A DNA stretch of 64,000 nt from Apus apus (taxonomy: Eukaryota; Chordata; Aves; Apodiformes; Apodidae), in NCBI RefSeq assembly GCF_020740795.1, contig NC_067294.1, forward strand, positions 1,116,001 through 1,180,000, in the 5' to 3' direction. The position numbers were made by a program, and so were the translations under genes. Position 1 is the first letter of the stretch, and each line of letters starts with the position of its first letter. The notes under the pieces were generated by a model. The model had not been told where the DNA came from. It saw only the letters and a program-made list of their open reading frames with translations, and made no database searches. Shown here in pieces: positions 12,716-24,500 of this stretch.

Positions 12716-12910
12716 CAGTTGGTGGGTGAGGAGTGCCTGTTCCTCGAAAGGATCGAAGAAAACCATTACAACACGTACGTCTCCAAAAAGCACGCGGACA
12801 AGAACTGGTTTGTTGGGCTGAAGAAGAACGGGAACAGCAAGCTGGGCCCGCGGACTCACTATGGGCAGAAGGCCATTCTCTTCCTGCCACTGCCTGTCTC
12901 TGCTGACTGA
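12716..12910 (+). CDS. FGF1: FGF1 coding exon 3 (residues 92-155 and stop)
   Basis: Last coding exon, 195 nt including the TGA at 12908-12910. It encodes residues 92-155, from [20 protein letters not shown] through [11 protein letters not shown] to [12 protein letters not shown]. The heparin-binding basic cluster is intact (Lys127, Lys128, Lys133, Arg137, Lys143), as are receptor contacts Tyr109, Asn110, Leu148 and Leu150. Lys115-Lys116 and Lys127-Lys128 of the C-terminal bipartite nuclear signal are also present. The acceptor reads CCAGCAG, a tandem NAGNAG site. The upstream AG gives the Gln expected from other vertebrates; the downstream AG would remove only that residue. Cys31 and Cys98 are kept, while the third mammalian cysteine (132) is Ser, as I recall for chicken. 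With exons 1 and 2 the protein is 155 residues. Confidence 0.98.
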   Translation, partial: QLVGEECLFLERIEENHYNTYVSKKHADKNWFVGLKKNGNSKLGPRTHYGQKAILFLPLPVSAD

Positions 12911-13005
12911 GCCTGGCCCAGAGCTCAGAGATGACCTGAACCCCAAAACCCAGCCCGCGCTGCCACCTTGGCCCTCCCTCTCTCTATTTGGTAGCATGAC
13001 AGAGC

Positions 13006-13046
13006 CCAACGTTAGAGCTCCCAACATTAGAGCTCCCAGCTTTAGG
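13006..13046 (+). repeat. 15-bp tandem repeat in the FGF1 3'UTR
   Basis: Two near-identical 15-bp units, CCAACGTTAGAGCTC and CCAACATTAGAGCTC, are followed by a third degenerate partial copy (CCAGCTTTAGG). This is a small local duplication about 95 bp after the stop codon. Confidence 0.8.
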
Positions 13047-13410
13047 TAAAGGCACTGCACAAAGCTTTGCAGATGTGAGGGGAAGGCACCCAGAAATGTA
13101 GCCAAGGGCACCCTGAGGATGCCCTGGGAACACACGCTTTTGCCATCCCCAGTCATTCTAAGGCAAAACCTCCCAGAGTAGTCTCTATTAATATATTTAT
13201 CCATTAAATATATAGCTTCTGATAGGTGTTTCAAACAGTTTCAGGTTGCACCATGTGTCCTGTCCCTGAGGACCAGCCCAGGTAAATGCTTGCAGATTAT
13301 CCTCAGTGTAGGCAGCTAAACTCAGAGCTCCAAGCCCCAGCCACCCCAGCCTTCCTTTCCAACACAAGTATTGCTGTATTTTGTGCTGCTATCTGCCATA
13401 TGTTATTTGT

Positions 13411-13424
13411 ATTTATTTATTAAG
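13411..13424 (+). promoter_or_regulatory. AU-rich mRNA instability element in the FGF1 3'UTR
   Basis: Overlapping ATTTA pentamers form the nonamer TTATTTATT at 13413-13421, the pattern bound by TTP/ZFP36 and HuR in vertebrate mRNAs. Function is inferred from the motif and depends on a poly(A) site beyond it being used. Confidence 0.5.
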
Positions 13425-14100
13425 TAAATCTGTCTCTTCTACACTCTGCTCATAAGTAATTCCAGGCACCAAAGCCCCTTGACATTGTTCCAGTGAGGAT
13501 GGGGCAGAGTGGGAACAAATGAAGGCTGTCAGGGGTGGGATGGTGCAGCAGAAATGGCTGCATGACAGCACTGCTTTGGTTTGGAATAGATGGGTAATGT
13601 CATTCATTTTACCTTCCTTTTTGTGTTACAAACCCTTAGATGCTGCAGAAGCAGGTAATTGGCAGGACCATTACCCACACACAGGCACCCACCCTGCCAG
13701 CCCCTGGCACCCTCCTTGCACCTACCCACTGCCACAGCCCTTCCATGCTGTGTCTCACCCAGGGAAGTCTGGAGATGAAGCCACAAGCTGATTTCTGCTC
13801 CTCCTGGAGGGCTGCAGGGTGCTGAGAGGGGAGGTGATGACAGAGCCAAGCCTCTGTACAGCTGGCCTTGGAAGGTCAGGTGTATGGTCTGGCAGGTGCA
13901 CACTGAATGCTTAAAGCACTACAAATAGCAATTTTCAACTTTCACTTATAATTCCCCAAACTCAAAAAGGCACATTTTTACTGCATATACCACTTAAAAC
14001 ATTTTAATTAAAATAAGAAAACACTTGCAAAAACATCTACTCTGCACAACCACCTTTCCCCCTCAAAAAAAAATAAATAGATGAAGCACAGCAGTAGGAT

Positions 14101-15260
14101 ATCTTTGGGTTTTTCCAATTATCCCACTACCACAGGTAAGCTAGCTGGGTGTCCCTAAGCTGGCACACACCCAGAACTGTTGCCTTATTTTACACACCTA
14201 AGCACATCCCACAACACAGAGCAAGTGCATAGGCTCCCACTATAAAAGATGAACAAGGAATGATTAATCAGCCCTGCTGTCACCACAAACCCTGGGCTCG
14301 CTTCTGATTACCTGGTCAGTGAGGTAGAACACCCTCTCAGCTCTCAGGGAAGTTGGTTTAGGCTAAGCAAGGGCCAGGAGCAGGTTCCCAGAAGCCCTTC
14401 AGCTGCCAAGTGCTACCCCACGGGGGTATCAGCAGCATCCTCGCATGTGCCCACATCACATCCCTGGAGCACCAGTTGTCCAGGAAGGGACACAGCCTGA
14501 ATCCCTCCAGTCCTTTCTTCTGTACTGCTATGAACTTGCAATTGCTTACCTGCAGTGGACAAGAGTTGAGAAGTTTGACATCTAAACCAGTACCTTGCAG
14601 TGTCCAGTAAAGACTGAACATCTGCCCGAGTCCCAGATTTAGGCCAAAGAACTGCAAGGAAGAAAGAGCAAGGGAAGGACCCAGCCACCACCAATGGCCC
14701 TGCTACTGGAGCTCTGGTGGGTCTGGCACCTGGGAAAGGCTACAGATGATGGTTCAATGGCAAACACCAAGCTGGGCAAGGCATGGAAAGCCAAGGGCAT
14801 CAACACCTCACTTAAACACTGCAGCCACTTTCCCCATGAAAGGCCAGGTTGTCACCTAACTGAAAAATGAATGAACGCATGACCAGGAGATCCAGGGTGC
14901 TAATTAAACTGGAAAGTTGGAAAGCTTACTGCCAGATTTAGCTGTGCTGTCTTCCAACACCTCATTAACCTCAGGGCATTCCTCTCCTTAGACTTCTGCT
15001 GCTCAGAAATTACCACCCCAGGTACACACTTGATGCCCGGCTGGGGAAAAATGTCAACATTTTGTCTGAAAAATAATCCCCAAGGAAGCCACAGTAACTG
15101 CTGCAGACAGATGAACAAGCAGGGATGGCATTACCCAGAGAAACCAGGCTCACTTCAGAGAGTTTTGTCCTTAGGGTGAGAGGTGTGTGTGGGGGGGAAT
15201 AATTATAAGATTAAAAAAAAATCATTACACTTGAAGATCTTTCCCAGTAAGTGCAGAGAG
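14101..15260. other. Intergenic DNA after FGF1, no gene seen
   Basis: Mixed-composition sequence with no recognisable gene. Short AT-rich stretches (about 14900-14945 and 15200-15235) and no clear repeat family. Open frames are short and unlike known proteins. Confidence 0.6.
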
Positions 15261-15274
15261 CACGAGCCCTCACT

Positions 15275-15383
15275 GGGATGCAATCCTGTGCCACCTGCTC
15301 TGGGTGACCCTGCTTGAGCAGGAGATTGGACCGATCATTTCCAGAGGTCCTTTCCAGCTCCCACACTCTGGGATTCTGTGAGG
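15275..15383 (+). mobile_element. CR1 retroposon 3' fragment
   Basis: Recognisable CR1 tail in sense orientation: GGATGCAATCCTGTG, then CTGGGTGACCCTGCTTGAGC, AGGAGATTGGACCGATCAT, CCAGAGGTCC-TTTCCAGCTC and GGGATTCTGTGA. It belongs to a different CR1 subfamily from the copy in FGF1 intron 2. It ends at the edge of a CpG-rich patch. Confidence 0.88.
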
Positions 15384-15960
15384 GGCGGGCAGGGACGAGC
15401 TCCTGGGGCCAGGGGCGCACCAACAAATGAAGAAAGTTCAGCAGCCCTGGAGCCCTGTGCCGGGAGCACGGGAATTCCGCTTTCCCTCTGCGAAAGAAGC
15501 CGCCTTGGCTGTCCCCATGTCGCGGGATGCCCAGGAGATGGCGATGGGGAGGCGGCGATGGGCCGGGGAGCGGCGGGGCCGGGGGGCTGGAGAGAGCCGG
15601 GGGTCCCAGGAGGACCGGGGAAGACCTGGGGGGGGGCTTGGAACACCCACCATCCCGGCGCTCTGCCGGTGCCAGAGGGCAGACAGCGAAGAGCCAACAT
15701 CTGGGTCAGCATCTGGCTGACAAATGGAGCCAGAGGGAGCTTAAAGGAGCCCGGAAAGTGTGTGGGGGGGTCCCCGTTCCCGCTCTGCCCCGCTCCCCCC
15801 GCGGTGGGGGGGTGGGGGGGCAGCCCAGGGTGCTGCTCCCAGCTCGGGGAGCCCCCGCTGCAGCCCCCCAAGTGGGAGCAGGGCTGGGACCCCCGTGGGG
15901 AGCAGGAAGGATAGAGAGGGGTTACGCTCCTGGCAAGGCTCGGGGGAGGGTTTGATCAGA
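15384..15960. promoter_or_regulatory. Orphan CpG- and G-rich patch 2.5 kb past the FGF1 stop
   Basis: Strongly GC-rich with many CpGs (for example GGCGGCGATGGGCCGGGGAG at about 15550) and long G-runs (15628-15635, 15806-15818). Frames stay open on both strands because stops are rare in such DNA; none resembles a protein. It could be a CpG island for an unannotated RNA, an enhancer-type island or a recombination-driven GC patch. Confidence 0.5.
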
Positions 15961-17019
15961 GGCAAAACCCTCATCCCACAAAGTGGCTGCTCCTTCCTCT
16001 TGCCCCGGGGGCTGCTTCGCCCGTGAGACAGCGCTCAGCCCTGGCCCCAAAACCCGAAACAACTGAAGCGAGGAAGCTTGAAAGAATCTGTTATTAAGCT
16101 CTGGGAACTGATGGGAATCCAAGCAAAAGGAAAGCTTGGGTTTCTGCTCCTTCCCTGTGGTTGGCACTTGGTGAGGCTGCTGGAGGACACGCACGTCCCG
16201 GGGCAGCGGCGGGTGGCAGAGCCAGGGCTGCAGGACAGCCCGATGCCAGGAGCACTGTCCCCTCGGAGGCTCCAGCAAGGACCGAGGTGCCCCCACAGCT
16301 CCCGGTGATGCTCATTGTCACAGCTCTCCCTGGTGCTGGCTGCAGCAGCACTGCCTGTCCCCCAGCCTCTGCACCCCCCATCCCCAGCACCCCCCTTGCT
16401 GCACCCCAGACCTCCCTCCCCACCATCCTCAGCCTGGAGCACAGACTGTGGGTGGTGCCAAATTGTTTCTTGACATTCTAACTGCAACAGGCTCTTGGGA
16501 CAGGACAGCTGTTCCCACGTGTGCCATGACCCCGGCTTTAGAGACAGTGCCTGCAGCACTCCTGAGCTAGGGAGGGTAGAGCTCTGCTCAGGGTACTTGT
16601 CACAGTGTAAATTCGCTATTTAAACACGAGTGATTTCCATGGGGAAGGTCACATTAGGAAGAATGGGGGACTTTGCCAAAGCAAGGTCTGACAAACTTCC
16701 TCCTAAAGCACTGCCACGGTTCGTGCAGGTTGGGCTGTGAGCACATGCAGCAATTTGTTCTGGCTAGTCTGGGCAGCTTGTGGCTACCACTAATCCCAGC
16801 TGCAGGGTCAAGACCCTCAAGGGGAGGGAGAGGCCCCTGCTCCTCCCCAGGCACTGAGCACCAGGAAGCTGCAGCTTAAACCCTGCGAAATCCCCACACG
16901 AGGGGGTGGTCCCTGGTAATGGGTTTACCTGCTTAATTCTACCCGGCCCTTCCTGGCTCTCAGGGTTTTCCCTTCCCCACTAACTTGGTGCTGCAGGAAA
17001 CTCTGCTTCCCACATTAAG
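15961..17019. other. Intergenic DNA, possible conserved block at 16040-16150
   Basis: No gene. A purine-rich stretch at 16040-16145 (AACAACTGAAGCGAGGAAGC onward) looks less decayed than its surroundings. Otherwise ordinary unique sequence. Confidence 0.4.
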
Positions 17020-17185
17020 CAGATTTGTCTGCGACGGGACAGGCAAATGCATTTATCACCCGAATTCCCGAGCCGTTACACCACGGAGTTTCCGGGATAT
17101 GAATCCTCTGTCGCTCACATCCTCCCCTGCCCCGCTTCCGGAGCGGGGCCAAGACACATTTATCACCCGAGGCACTGAGCATCTT
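17020..17185. promoter_or_regulatory. CpG-bearing block with a spaced 14-bp direct repeat and GC hairpin
   Basis: CATTTATCACCCGA occurs exactly at 17050-17063 and again at 17157-17170. Between them GCCCCGCT (17129-17136) and AGCGGGGC (17142-17149) form an 8-bp stem around TCCGG, next to an ETS-type TTCCGG. The CpG density stands out locally. The symmetry is seen; a regulatory role is inference. Confidence 0.4.
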
Positions 17186-19319
17186 CACCCCCCCAGCCCC
17201 GAGGCTCTTCCCCTGGGACCATCTGCCGTCACCACCACACGCACGGAGCAGCCCCGGGAAGCATTTCTTGGAAGAGATTTGGGAGGGATTGGAACAAAAA
17301 CGCACGTGTTGGCCAAGAGCCTGTGTCCAGATCTACAGACAAATTCTGGTGAACACGAGTCAAGCCTTTCGAATGACAACTGCAGTTACCAGTTCTATTA
17401 AAAACATCCCTTAAGCACAAGGTTTAAAAAGCAGGAAAAAATTGTCCCAGGCACAGCCATGCAAAGCTTTGATAGCTCAGGCTGCAAGGATCTTGCTCTT
17501 TAGAGACCAAGGTCTCAAGCTCAGGTCCAAGCCCTCCTCTCCAAGGACAGTTCCAGCTTTCCAACACAAACCCAATCAAAACTCAAAGCCATCTGAATCC
17601 AATCCCTGCTCACTCAGGCAGATCCATCCCTGTCACTGAGCATGGAAATTCAATATATGAGAAGAACTTGCAATAAAAAAAGTAAAGTTCTGGTTATTTT
17701 CATCACAAAGGGTTTGGCCAAAACCCTTTACTCTACTTGTAAAGAGGGGCAATAACTGCTGCTGCTTTTTTTACCCTTTTTTAATTACTTTTCTAAACTA
17801 AATCAAAACCAACAGGAAGGCTGTGGGGCACTATCCTTGGTGAGATGCACACTAGCCAAAGGTGCAATTCCAAAACAAGACAATGCACTCATGAATTGTA
17901 ATTAAAATACAGTTTTACCCATTTTTCTCAGAGTCTGGACAGGTTTTCCCCAACACACACACACAAAATTCCATACTTTTCTAGCTAAACATCCTTTTTG
18001 AGCAAGAGCTTGAGAGGGACATCCTTAAGGAAGGCAAACTATTCCCTCACCATGTCTGCCCCATGGGCTCTGAAGACAGGAAAACACATCCAGGCAACTT
18101 GGGTTTCCCCATCCAGGTTCCTCCATATGCCAGGTGTAATCCAGCTGGAGGAAGAGAGGAATTTAGGAACAAGAAGTTTTGCAGGGTGATTTTTTTGCAG
18201 AGCGCACAGAAACAACTGGCACAGGTTACTGACACATGAACAGGGACAGTTGGGGCTGCTGGGGGCTGCCAAGTGGGGAGCCAGAGGCTGTGCTGCTGTG
18301 CTGGCAGCTCCAGCTCATGCACCAGCTCAGGTTTTCACTCGGTGTGCATTGTGTCATTTATGTTGTGTTAAGCCCATGCAGACAGCAGGTGATTTCCTGG
18401 TGCTTACCAGCCCTCCTGCTCCTCCAGACACCCGCTGCTAAGCCCGGCCGATTAACACTGGTCCCACCAAAGAGCAGAGGAAGGTCCCTACAGCTCTTGA
18501 ACACCACCTGCTCCTCCAGCCTGCCGAGGCAGTGAGTTCTGTAGACTCTGGGGCTGTTACAGAAACACACCTCTTCCCTCCTAGTGCTTGGTACACGCAT
18601 TGATTAATTTTGAGCACGTGCTACAGATACCAAAAAACACAGCATATTGTTGTGGATCATCCTGCTCCCCCAGCCAGGGGCTGCCCCATCCCATCATTCC
18701 AAACCCTTCACACCTTTCCCTTCTTTCACACTGAACTCAAGATTTTAACCTTCACTTTTTTCCAGATGAGTAAACCACTTTTTTCCACAGCCCACCTGTC
18801 CCAGCTCACCTCCCCCTACGGCCACCTCGATGACACTGCCCCCCCCCTCTCCCCCCAAAGGAGTTAAAATCCAGGACGGAGCATTGATTCCGCCCCTCTT
18901 CAGTGCCTGAGTGTCATCCAAAAGCAATTAGGCAGCACACCAGAATGTCGTCAGTAGATGGGATGTTCTGCACAGACACACGATGCTACAGCAGCAGCAC
19001 TGCCCACCCGTCCCCTCCGGCATTTTCCCCCCAAGCCGTTGCCATCCATCAGCACAAGTGCAATTGTGCTTCCCCAGGCTGCCAGCACTGAGCCCCCAGC
19101 CCAGGCTGGCTCTGCCCCACAGGTCCTGCTGCCTCCCTGTCCCCTCCGCAGGGTCCCATCCCCCCCAGGGGCACCCAGAGCCGCCCCGCTCAAATGACAC
19201 CAGCACGACAATAAACCTCAGCTTTCTTGCCATGCTCTTCAGGGCCAGGAGGGCTCCAGCAGCCCGCACAAGAGCCTCGCTCAGATTGAATTAATCCTGT
19301 TCAGCAGCCCTTGCTGTCT
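17186..19319. other. Intergenic DNA with a short CA repeat, no gene
   Basis: Includes an AT-rich segment (17640-17990), a short CACACA tract at about 17955-17966 and GC-richer sequence after 18400. No gene or clear transposon was recognised. Confidence 0.55.
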
Positions 19320-19596
19320 CACTGGTGCCATCTCCGCGTGTCCGGCAGCCCCGGGCAGAGCCGGCGTTTCCCGGGGGGCCAAGACCAACTGGCCCGGGGA
19401 CACAACCCTTTAACTCTGAGAAACCTGCAAATAAAATGTCAAAAGGGAGAAGAAAAGAAGGAAGCGAGGGGCGCGGCGGCAGGGACCTGCAGGGAGCAGC
19501 TCCAGGCGGGTCGGCCCCGCCGTGCGCCCAGCCCAGCGCTGCCCGGGGCCGCGGCTCAAGCCCCCGCGCTGCCGGCGCTTGGCGGAGCCCGGGGCC
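19320..19596. other. CpG-rich flank of the minisatellite
   Basis: GC-rich, CpG-containing unique sequence (for example GGCGCGGCGGCAGGGACC at about 19469, GGCCGCGGCTCAAGCCCCC at about 19546) leading into the repeat array. It may be the ancestral CpG island in which the minisatellite expanded. No exon is recognised. Confidence 0.45.
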
Positions 19597-19852
19597 GCAC
19601 AGCTCCCTGCCAGCCAGCCCCGCACAGCTCCCTGCCAGCCAGCCCCGCACGGCTCCCTGCCAGCCAGCCCCGCACGGCTCCCTGCCAGCCAGCCCCGCAC
19701 GGCTCCCTGCCAGCCAGCCCCGCACGGCTCCCTGCCAGCCAGCCCCGCACGGCTCCCTGCCAGCCAGCCCCGCACGGCTCCCTGCCAGCCAGCCCCGCAC
19801 GGCTCCCTGCCAGCCAGCCCCGCACGGCTCCCTGCCAGCCAGCCCCGCACAG
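19597..19852. repeat. 25-bp GC-rich minisatellite, 10 full copies
   Basis: Ten exact-length 25-bp units start every 25 bases from 19597 to 19822, with a 6-base partial copy at 19847-19852. Each unit begins GCAC(A/G)GCTCCCTGCCAG and ends CAGCCCC. The first two units carry A at the variable site and the other eight carry G, so a G-type unit was probably amplified. Because 25 is not a multiple of 3, all frames cycle through the same 25-residue pattern, which produces long but meaningless open frames on both strands. Confidence 0.98.
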
Positions 19853-20930
19853 GGGGAACAGGTCGTGCTGCCCCTGCCCTGGCTGGGAGCTGCAGCCAGC
19901 ACCTCCTCTGGATTCTGCCCGGGGAAGCCTTTGCCTGCCGCCCGCTCTTCATTCATCCCGTGGGTTTCTTTGCCAGATGGTTTGTCCTGAAATCTGTCAG
20001 TCGGTGATTTTCTAGGCTTTCCCCTTTTTTCAAGGCTTTCCCCTTTTCCTGCTGGGGCAAACCCAGCACATGTGGGATGATGCTGGGGACAGAATCAGCC
20101 ATTTCAGCTATTGCTGCCCTCTGGCTTCTGCTGGCCCTGCAGAGCTTCTGTGGGGTTTGGGCTTTTTTGTTTGCTTCTTGGCTTTTTTCTTTTTAAAAAA
20201 ACTGAGCTGGTGCTGTAAATGCTTGCTATCTTTTGCAGACACAGAAGTTGGAAATTAAAAAAAAAAAAAAAGCTTAGCTCAGCTTCTCCATACTGTCACA
20301 ACAATACTTTGCTCAGGACGATGGCTGGGACGTGCCAGGGGAGCAGTGACCGTGGGTCCTGCTCTGTGACTGTGCTCCCCAGCCCCACCAGGACCCGAGT
20401 CCTGTGCCTGCTGGCACAGAGCCCTGACCCACGTAGAAAAGCCATCTTCCTACCTGCACCTGGTTTTGCTCGTGTTCTGCTGTGCTTTTGTGGGACATCA
20501 CAGATCCAGCATTTAGCATCCTGGTCTGGGACTTTGGAGGAAAGCCTGTCCATGACCCCCCAGAGGTTCTGCCTCCTGACAGGACAGACACTCCACGTTG
20601 TAAACTGGGGACATTCTCCTCTCCTAGGGAGAGATAAGGACAAAACACTGGCACCAAAATGCTTTGGCAGTGCAGAGGTCTTGCAGTGCAAGTTAAGGTC
20701 AGTGAGCTTCATTCCTCCCCAAAAACTTAGTCCTGACTCCAAACCAAGCATTGATTGTTCCACACGAGAAGCTCCTTCGCTGAGGACAGCACAGAAGATG
20801 ACTGACCCCAAAAGCACCCTCACTTTTCCAGAAGGACCCCATGGTTTTGCCTGCCATTGTTACACCTCCCAGGGGGACACAGCCTGCTGCTGGTGCTGAG
20901 CCACCATCCCCAAACCTAAGGATAAAGAAT
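19853..20930. other. Intergenic DNA, no gene
   Basis: Unique sequence with an A15 tract at 20257-20271 and a duplicated CTTTCCCCTTTT string near 20018-20047. No gene is supported. Confidence 0.5.
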
Positions 20931-20935
20931 GAGGG

Positions 20936-21012
20936 GAAAAAAACCAACAAAAAACACCAACAAAACAAAACACAAAACAAACAAAAACAACACCCAAAAC
21001 AAAAAACAAACC
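20936..21012. repeat. A/C-only low-complexity tract
   Basis: About 77 bases made almost wholly of A and C, in the pattern (CA3-5)n. Strand-asymmetric simple sequence. Confidence 0.95.
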
Positions 21013-21375
21013 TCTTTGAAAGCAGTTTTAAGTAAACAAAAAATTGATCTCACAAGCTTCAGGAACCACAAGCATAAATTTGGGTTTGGCCAGGGTCTGT
21101 GTTTTGCTTGGGTTCTTCTGTATCCCATATGAAGTCTGTTTTAAGATTATTTATTTGGTTTAGCATATGACCAGGACATGCACTCCACAGTCACCTAGGA
21201 GCCACTGCTGTCCCCATGGCCACCAGCTCCCCTGGGGTGGGGAAAGGCAGAGCTGGCCTGAAACTCAAAGAAAGCCCCTTGGGCTCCTACTACTATGGGC
21301 AAGCTCTGGCATGAGCTAGTTTGGTAACCCCAGGAAATGAAAAGTTCAGAAATGTAAAAGCATGCCCTTCCCAGG

Positions 21376-21434
21376 GGGAAAAACAAAACAACAACAACAA
21401 AACAACAACAAAACAACAAACAACAAAACAAAAC
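21376..21434. repeat. (AAC)n/(AAAC)n low-complexity tract
   Basis: AACAACAAC and AAAACAAC units run for about 58 bp, again A/C on the plus strand. It is one of four such tracts in the window, with 20936-21012, 47039-47088 and 57047-57090. Confidence 0.95.
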
Positions 21435-24400
21435 TAATTTTATCCCCTCATTATATTCCAGCAAAGGGAACCATGTTCAGTCAGCAGACTGGAGAAAGTC
21501 TTGGGTCACACCAGCAAAAGCACCATGCTTATGGGGGTTAGTCCTATTGCTGTCAGAGGAGGGAGGCAGAGGAATCAGCTCATCCGTAGGAGACAGGAGG
21601 TGGGTCCCTGCTGGGACAGGGACCTTCAGGTCACTGGTGGCAAGGGGAGCAGCACTGAGGGGCTGGGAGTGATGCTGAGGACACCAGATGGATGCTGCAG
21701 AAATACAAGTCCAGCACAGGACACAGCAGCACAACTGCCATGAAATACAAGTACTAATTATGCTTCCTGGGGCTGACATGCCTCTGGTGTGGCCTAAAGC
21801 CACATACAGCTGTGCCTGTACCCACCATGCAAAAAACTCCCGAGCCAAACTCCTGCCCATGAAACACTGACAGCTCATCCCCTGGTACTTCTCCTTTGGA
21901 GAGGGGCTGCTGCTCTCGTCAGAGACGAGCATGCTGCATGAGAGAGCACAACACACATCTAACTGGCACGAGGGTAGGCTGGCTTTATTTATTCATTCAC
22001 CATGAGTGAATTATTCAGTTTTCCAGAATCCCAACACAGAAATCCTTCCCCCTGCCTCCGCTGAGACCTGCGGGACGTGCTCTGAGTGGTTCAGCAGCTG
22101 TGCATCCTGCCTGTCCCCCGGGACAACCCCCAGCCCAACTGCACGGCAGTTAGTGCTTGAAGTGCATTTGCACTGCTCTAGTAACTTCAATATAAACATA
22201 TATTTATATTTGTCACACACTCAGGAAGGCTGATTTTTCAGTCTTACAAGGCTTGGAACAAGCAACAATTATAATCAGGAAGTGAGCACAGTGAGATGTC
22301 TCCCATCTTTTTATGGAGCAGAAGTCTCATTTCTATCATTATAGGGGCATAACTACATCAGACTCCAGATACCTGAATACAGGGGAAAGAACATCAGAAT
22401 TCTACACAGAAAATTTCATACTATTGCTGTCAGAGGTGGTTTGGGGAAGATTTTCACATTTCTACGGAGGAAGAGTTTTTCTAACTGCAACCACTGAAAA
22501 TGATCTGGAATTTCTATAAAACAAACCAATTTGTCTAAACTGCTGAGACACACCAGGAAGAGCAAGAGGAGATGCCAAGGCCATAATATCCCCTCATCTG
22601 CCCAAGCGATGGCCCAGCCCATGCACTTGCCTCCCCCTTTCATAAGCACTTCACCTCTTACCCGCACAACAGCCACTACAAACCCTGAATCTTTTTGTCC
22701 AGGAAACTGAGCACTAATAACAACATTTTGGCTTCCTACAAAGGAGGCTTCTTCCTCAGCTGCTCTTCACAGTCTCTGCCTCCTCCTGGCACTGTCCTGG
22801 ACCTTGTCACTCCCCTCTCAGGCTACCTCCAGCCCCCATCCTTACTGGGAGAGCCTGGTCCCAACTCATACAGACTTCCTGCTGGGAGGACATGAAGCCA
22901 GGAGCCAGCTCGGGTTCATCCTCGAGTCACCACCAACTTTTCCCAAATGCTCTTGGCTTCCCATAGCTCTGAGGGCATTTTAGCAGGGGGCGAAGGAGGA
23001 CACAGCTTGCCATCCCTTCTCCTCACCACCTTTCCAAACCCTGGCCAAAGCACCGAGGTGTCACAGCTCACCAGAGAGCTGCAGAGTATTCTCTTATCGC
23101 TCATTTTGTATGGGTAAGATTCCCAAGCCAACCCTAACAGCCCCCCACCCCAGGACACCAGCCCCACCTGAGGGTGTTGAGGTTCACCCCTGTGGGAGCA
23201 GACAGGCACATTCTGCAGCCGGGTCCCTCATCAAGGGAAGACAGGGAATTTCCTGCAGCAAAGACAATGCCCTAATTTGTTCCTGCCCATGAAGAACAAT
23301 GCTCTTGAGGAGCCAGCAGCTGTCGTCTGTGAGAACCAAACTGGTGGTCCCCATCCAGCCCTGCTGGAATTACAGTCCCTGTCACCACAGCTGGTGTTAC
23401 ACACACCACAGCAGGCTCAGGGCTGAGTGAGGAAGGGAGAGGCCTGGGGGTACTGTGGGACCTTCTCATCCCATCCCCACCACTGAGCAAGGAGGGGAGC
23501 AGGCTGGGCATCCTGCAGGACCATCCCATCCCCACCACAGCCACCTGGCTTCTCTGGCATGGCTGCCCACCTGGGGAACAGCCCCTCATTGCTCCCCTCT
23601 TAGGGACAAAGAAATTGACAAAAGAGTTGGAGATGCCACAAAGATGAGCATTTGGAAATCAAGTATTACCTGGAGGAAATGCAGGGCTGAGGGTCATACC
23701 TGGTGTGGAACTGGGTAGAAGCAGCGAGCCAGCTGCTGCTCGGAGATCACAGCTCGGATCCTTCAGTATCCCACTGCTGCCAGGGGACCAGAGGGTCTCA
23801 GCAGAACCACGGCTTCATAAGGTGACAAATTTGAATACCAACGTGCTTGGTAACAAGAATAATGGAAAAATAAGTAAAAATAAAGAGGTGTAAGGAAAAC
23901 ATATTTTTTTTCCACCCTGAAGAATTTGAAGACTGACAACTTCTACCTATAGCCCAACGTATTCACTGGAATCAGTTGAAGAACAGAAAATTCACAGCTA
24001 GAAAACACATTGTTCAGTCAAGTTTATAGTGTCCTGATACTGTTGGTGCAAACTCTTTGCTGGTTCTACTAAAGCAAATTAGTTTTAATGTTGTTTTTGA
24101 TCTCTTGACTTCAACAGGACCACGATGCTGCTCTGCATTCTTTACAGGCAGCAGATGGGCTCAGAGTCAGGAATGCCAGTGAGACATCCGTGTGCTATGG
24201 GCTGAATATTAATGACAATATATGAATTAGGGTTCCAATTTCTGTACAAGGAAATTGGACCCCAAGTGGCAGTTTTAAATAGTAGCTCAGCACAGCTTGG
24301 AATATTATAAAAATCCCAGAAAGTAACATGTAATTATGCATCTACAAAGCACCATTTAGACTGATGATTTGAAGTATTCTATTAACTTGAAATGCATTGT

Positions 24401-24440
24401 CCCAACACACTTTACATATGTATGTATGTAATACTTGTTA
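21435..24440. other. Intergenic DNA, AT-rich from about 23.85 kb
   Basis: No gene. From about 23850 the sequence becomes AT-rich and lacks simple repeats, a texture often seen in conserved non-coding DNA near developmental genes. Confidence 0.5.
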
Positions 24441-24500
24441 GTTTAATAAACATGTGGAGAAAACACAGAAATGTGTATCTTCTTTTAGAAACAAATGGCT

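Larger units (their letters stand above)
12911..14100 (+). other. FGF1: FGF1 3'UTR and probable polyadenylation region (end uncertain)
   Basis: Non-coding sequence after the TGA. An AU-rich run at 13185-13215 includes ATTAAA at 13203-13208. A class II AU-rich element with nonamer TTATTTATT lies at 13413-13421. AATAAA appears at 14072-14077 behind an A-rich run. Which poly(A) signal is used cannot be told from sequence. AU-rich elements usually shorten mRNA life, which would suit a growth factor; this is inference. Confidence 0.6.

Noticed and set aside
15335..15955. Overlapping frames of 140-180 residues in the CpG patch
   Set aside because: GC-rich DNA lacks stops; both strands and several frames are open and none resembles a protein family.
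19291..20015. Long overlapping open frames on both strands across the minisatellite (up to 234 residues)
   Set aside because: They arise from a stop-free 25-bp repeat cycling through frames; the protein pattern is only the repeat and similar frames exist on both strands.
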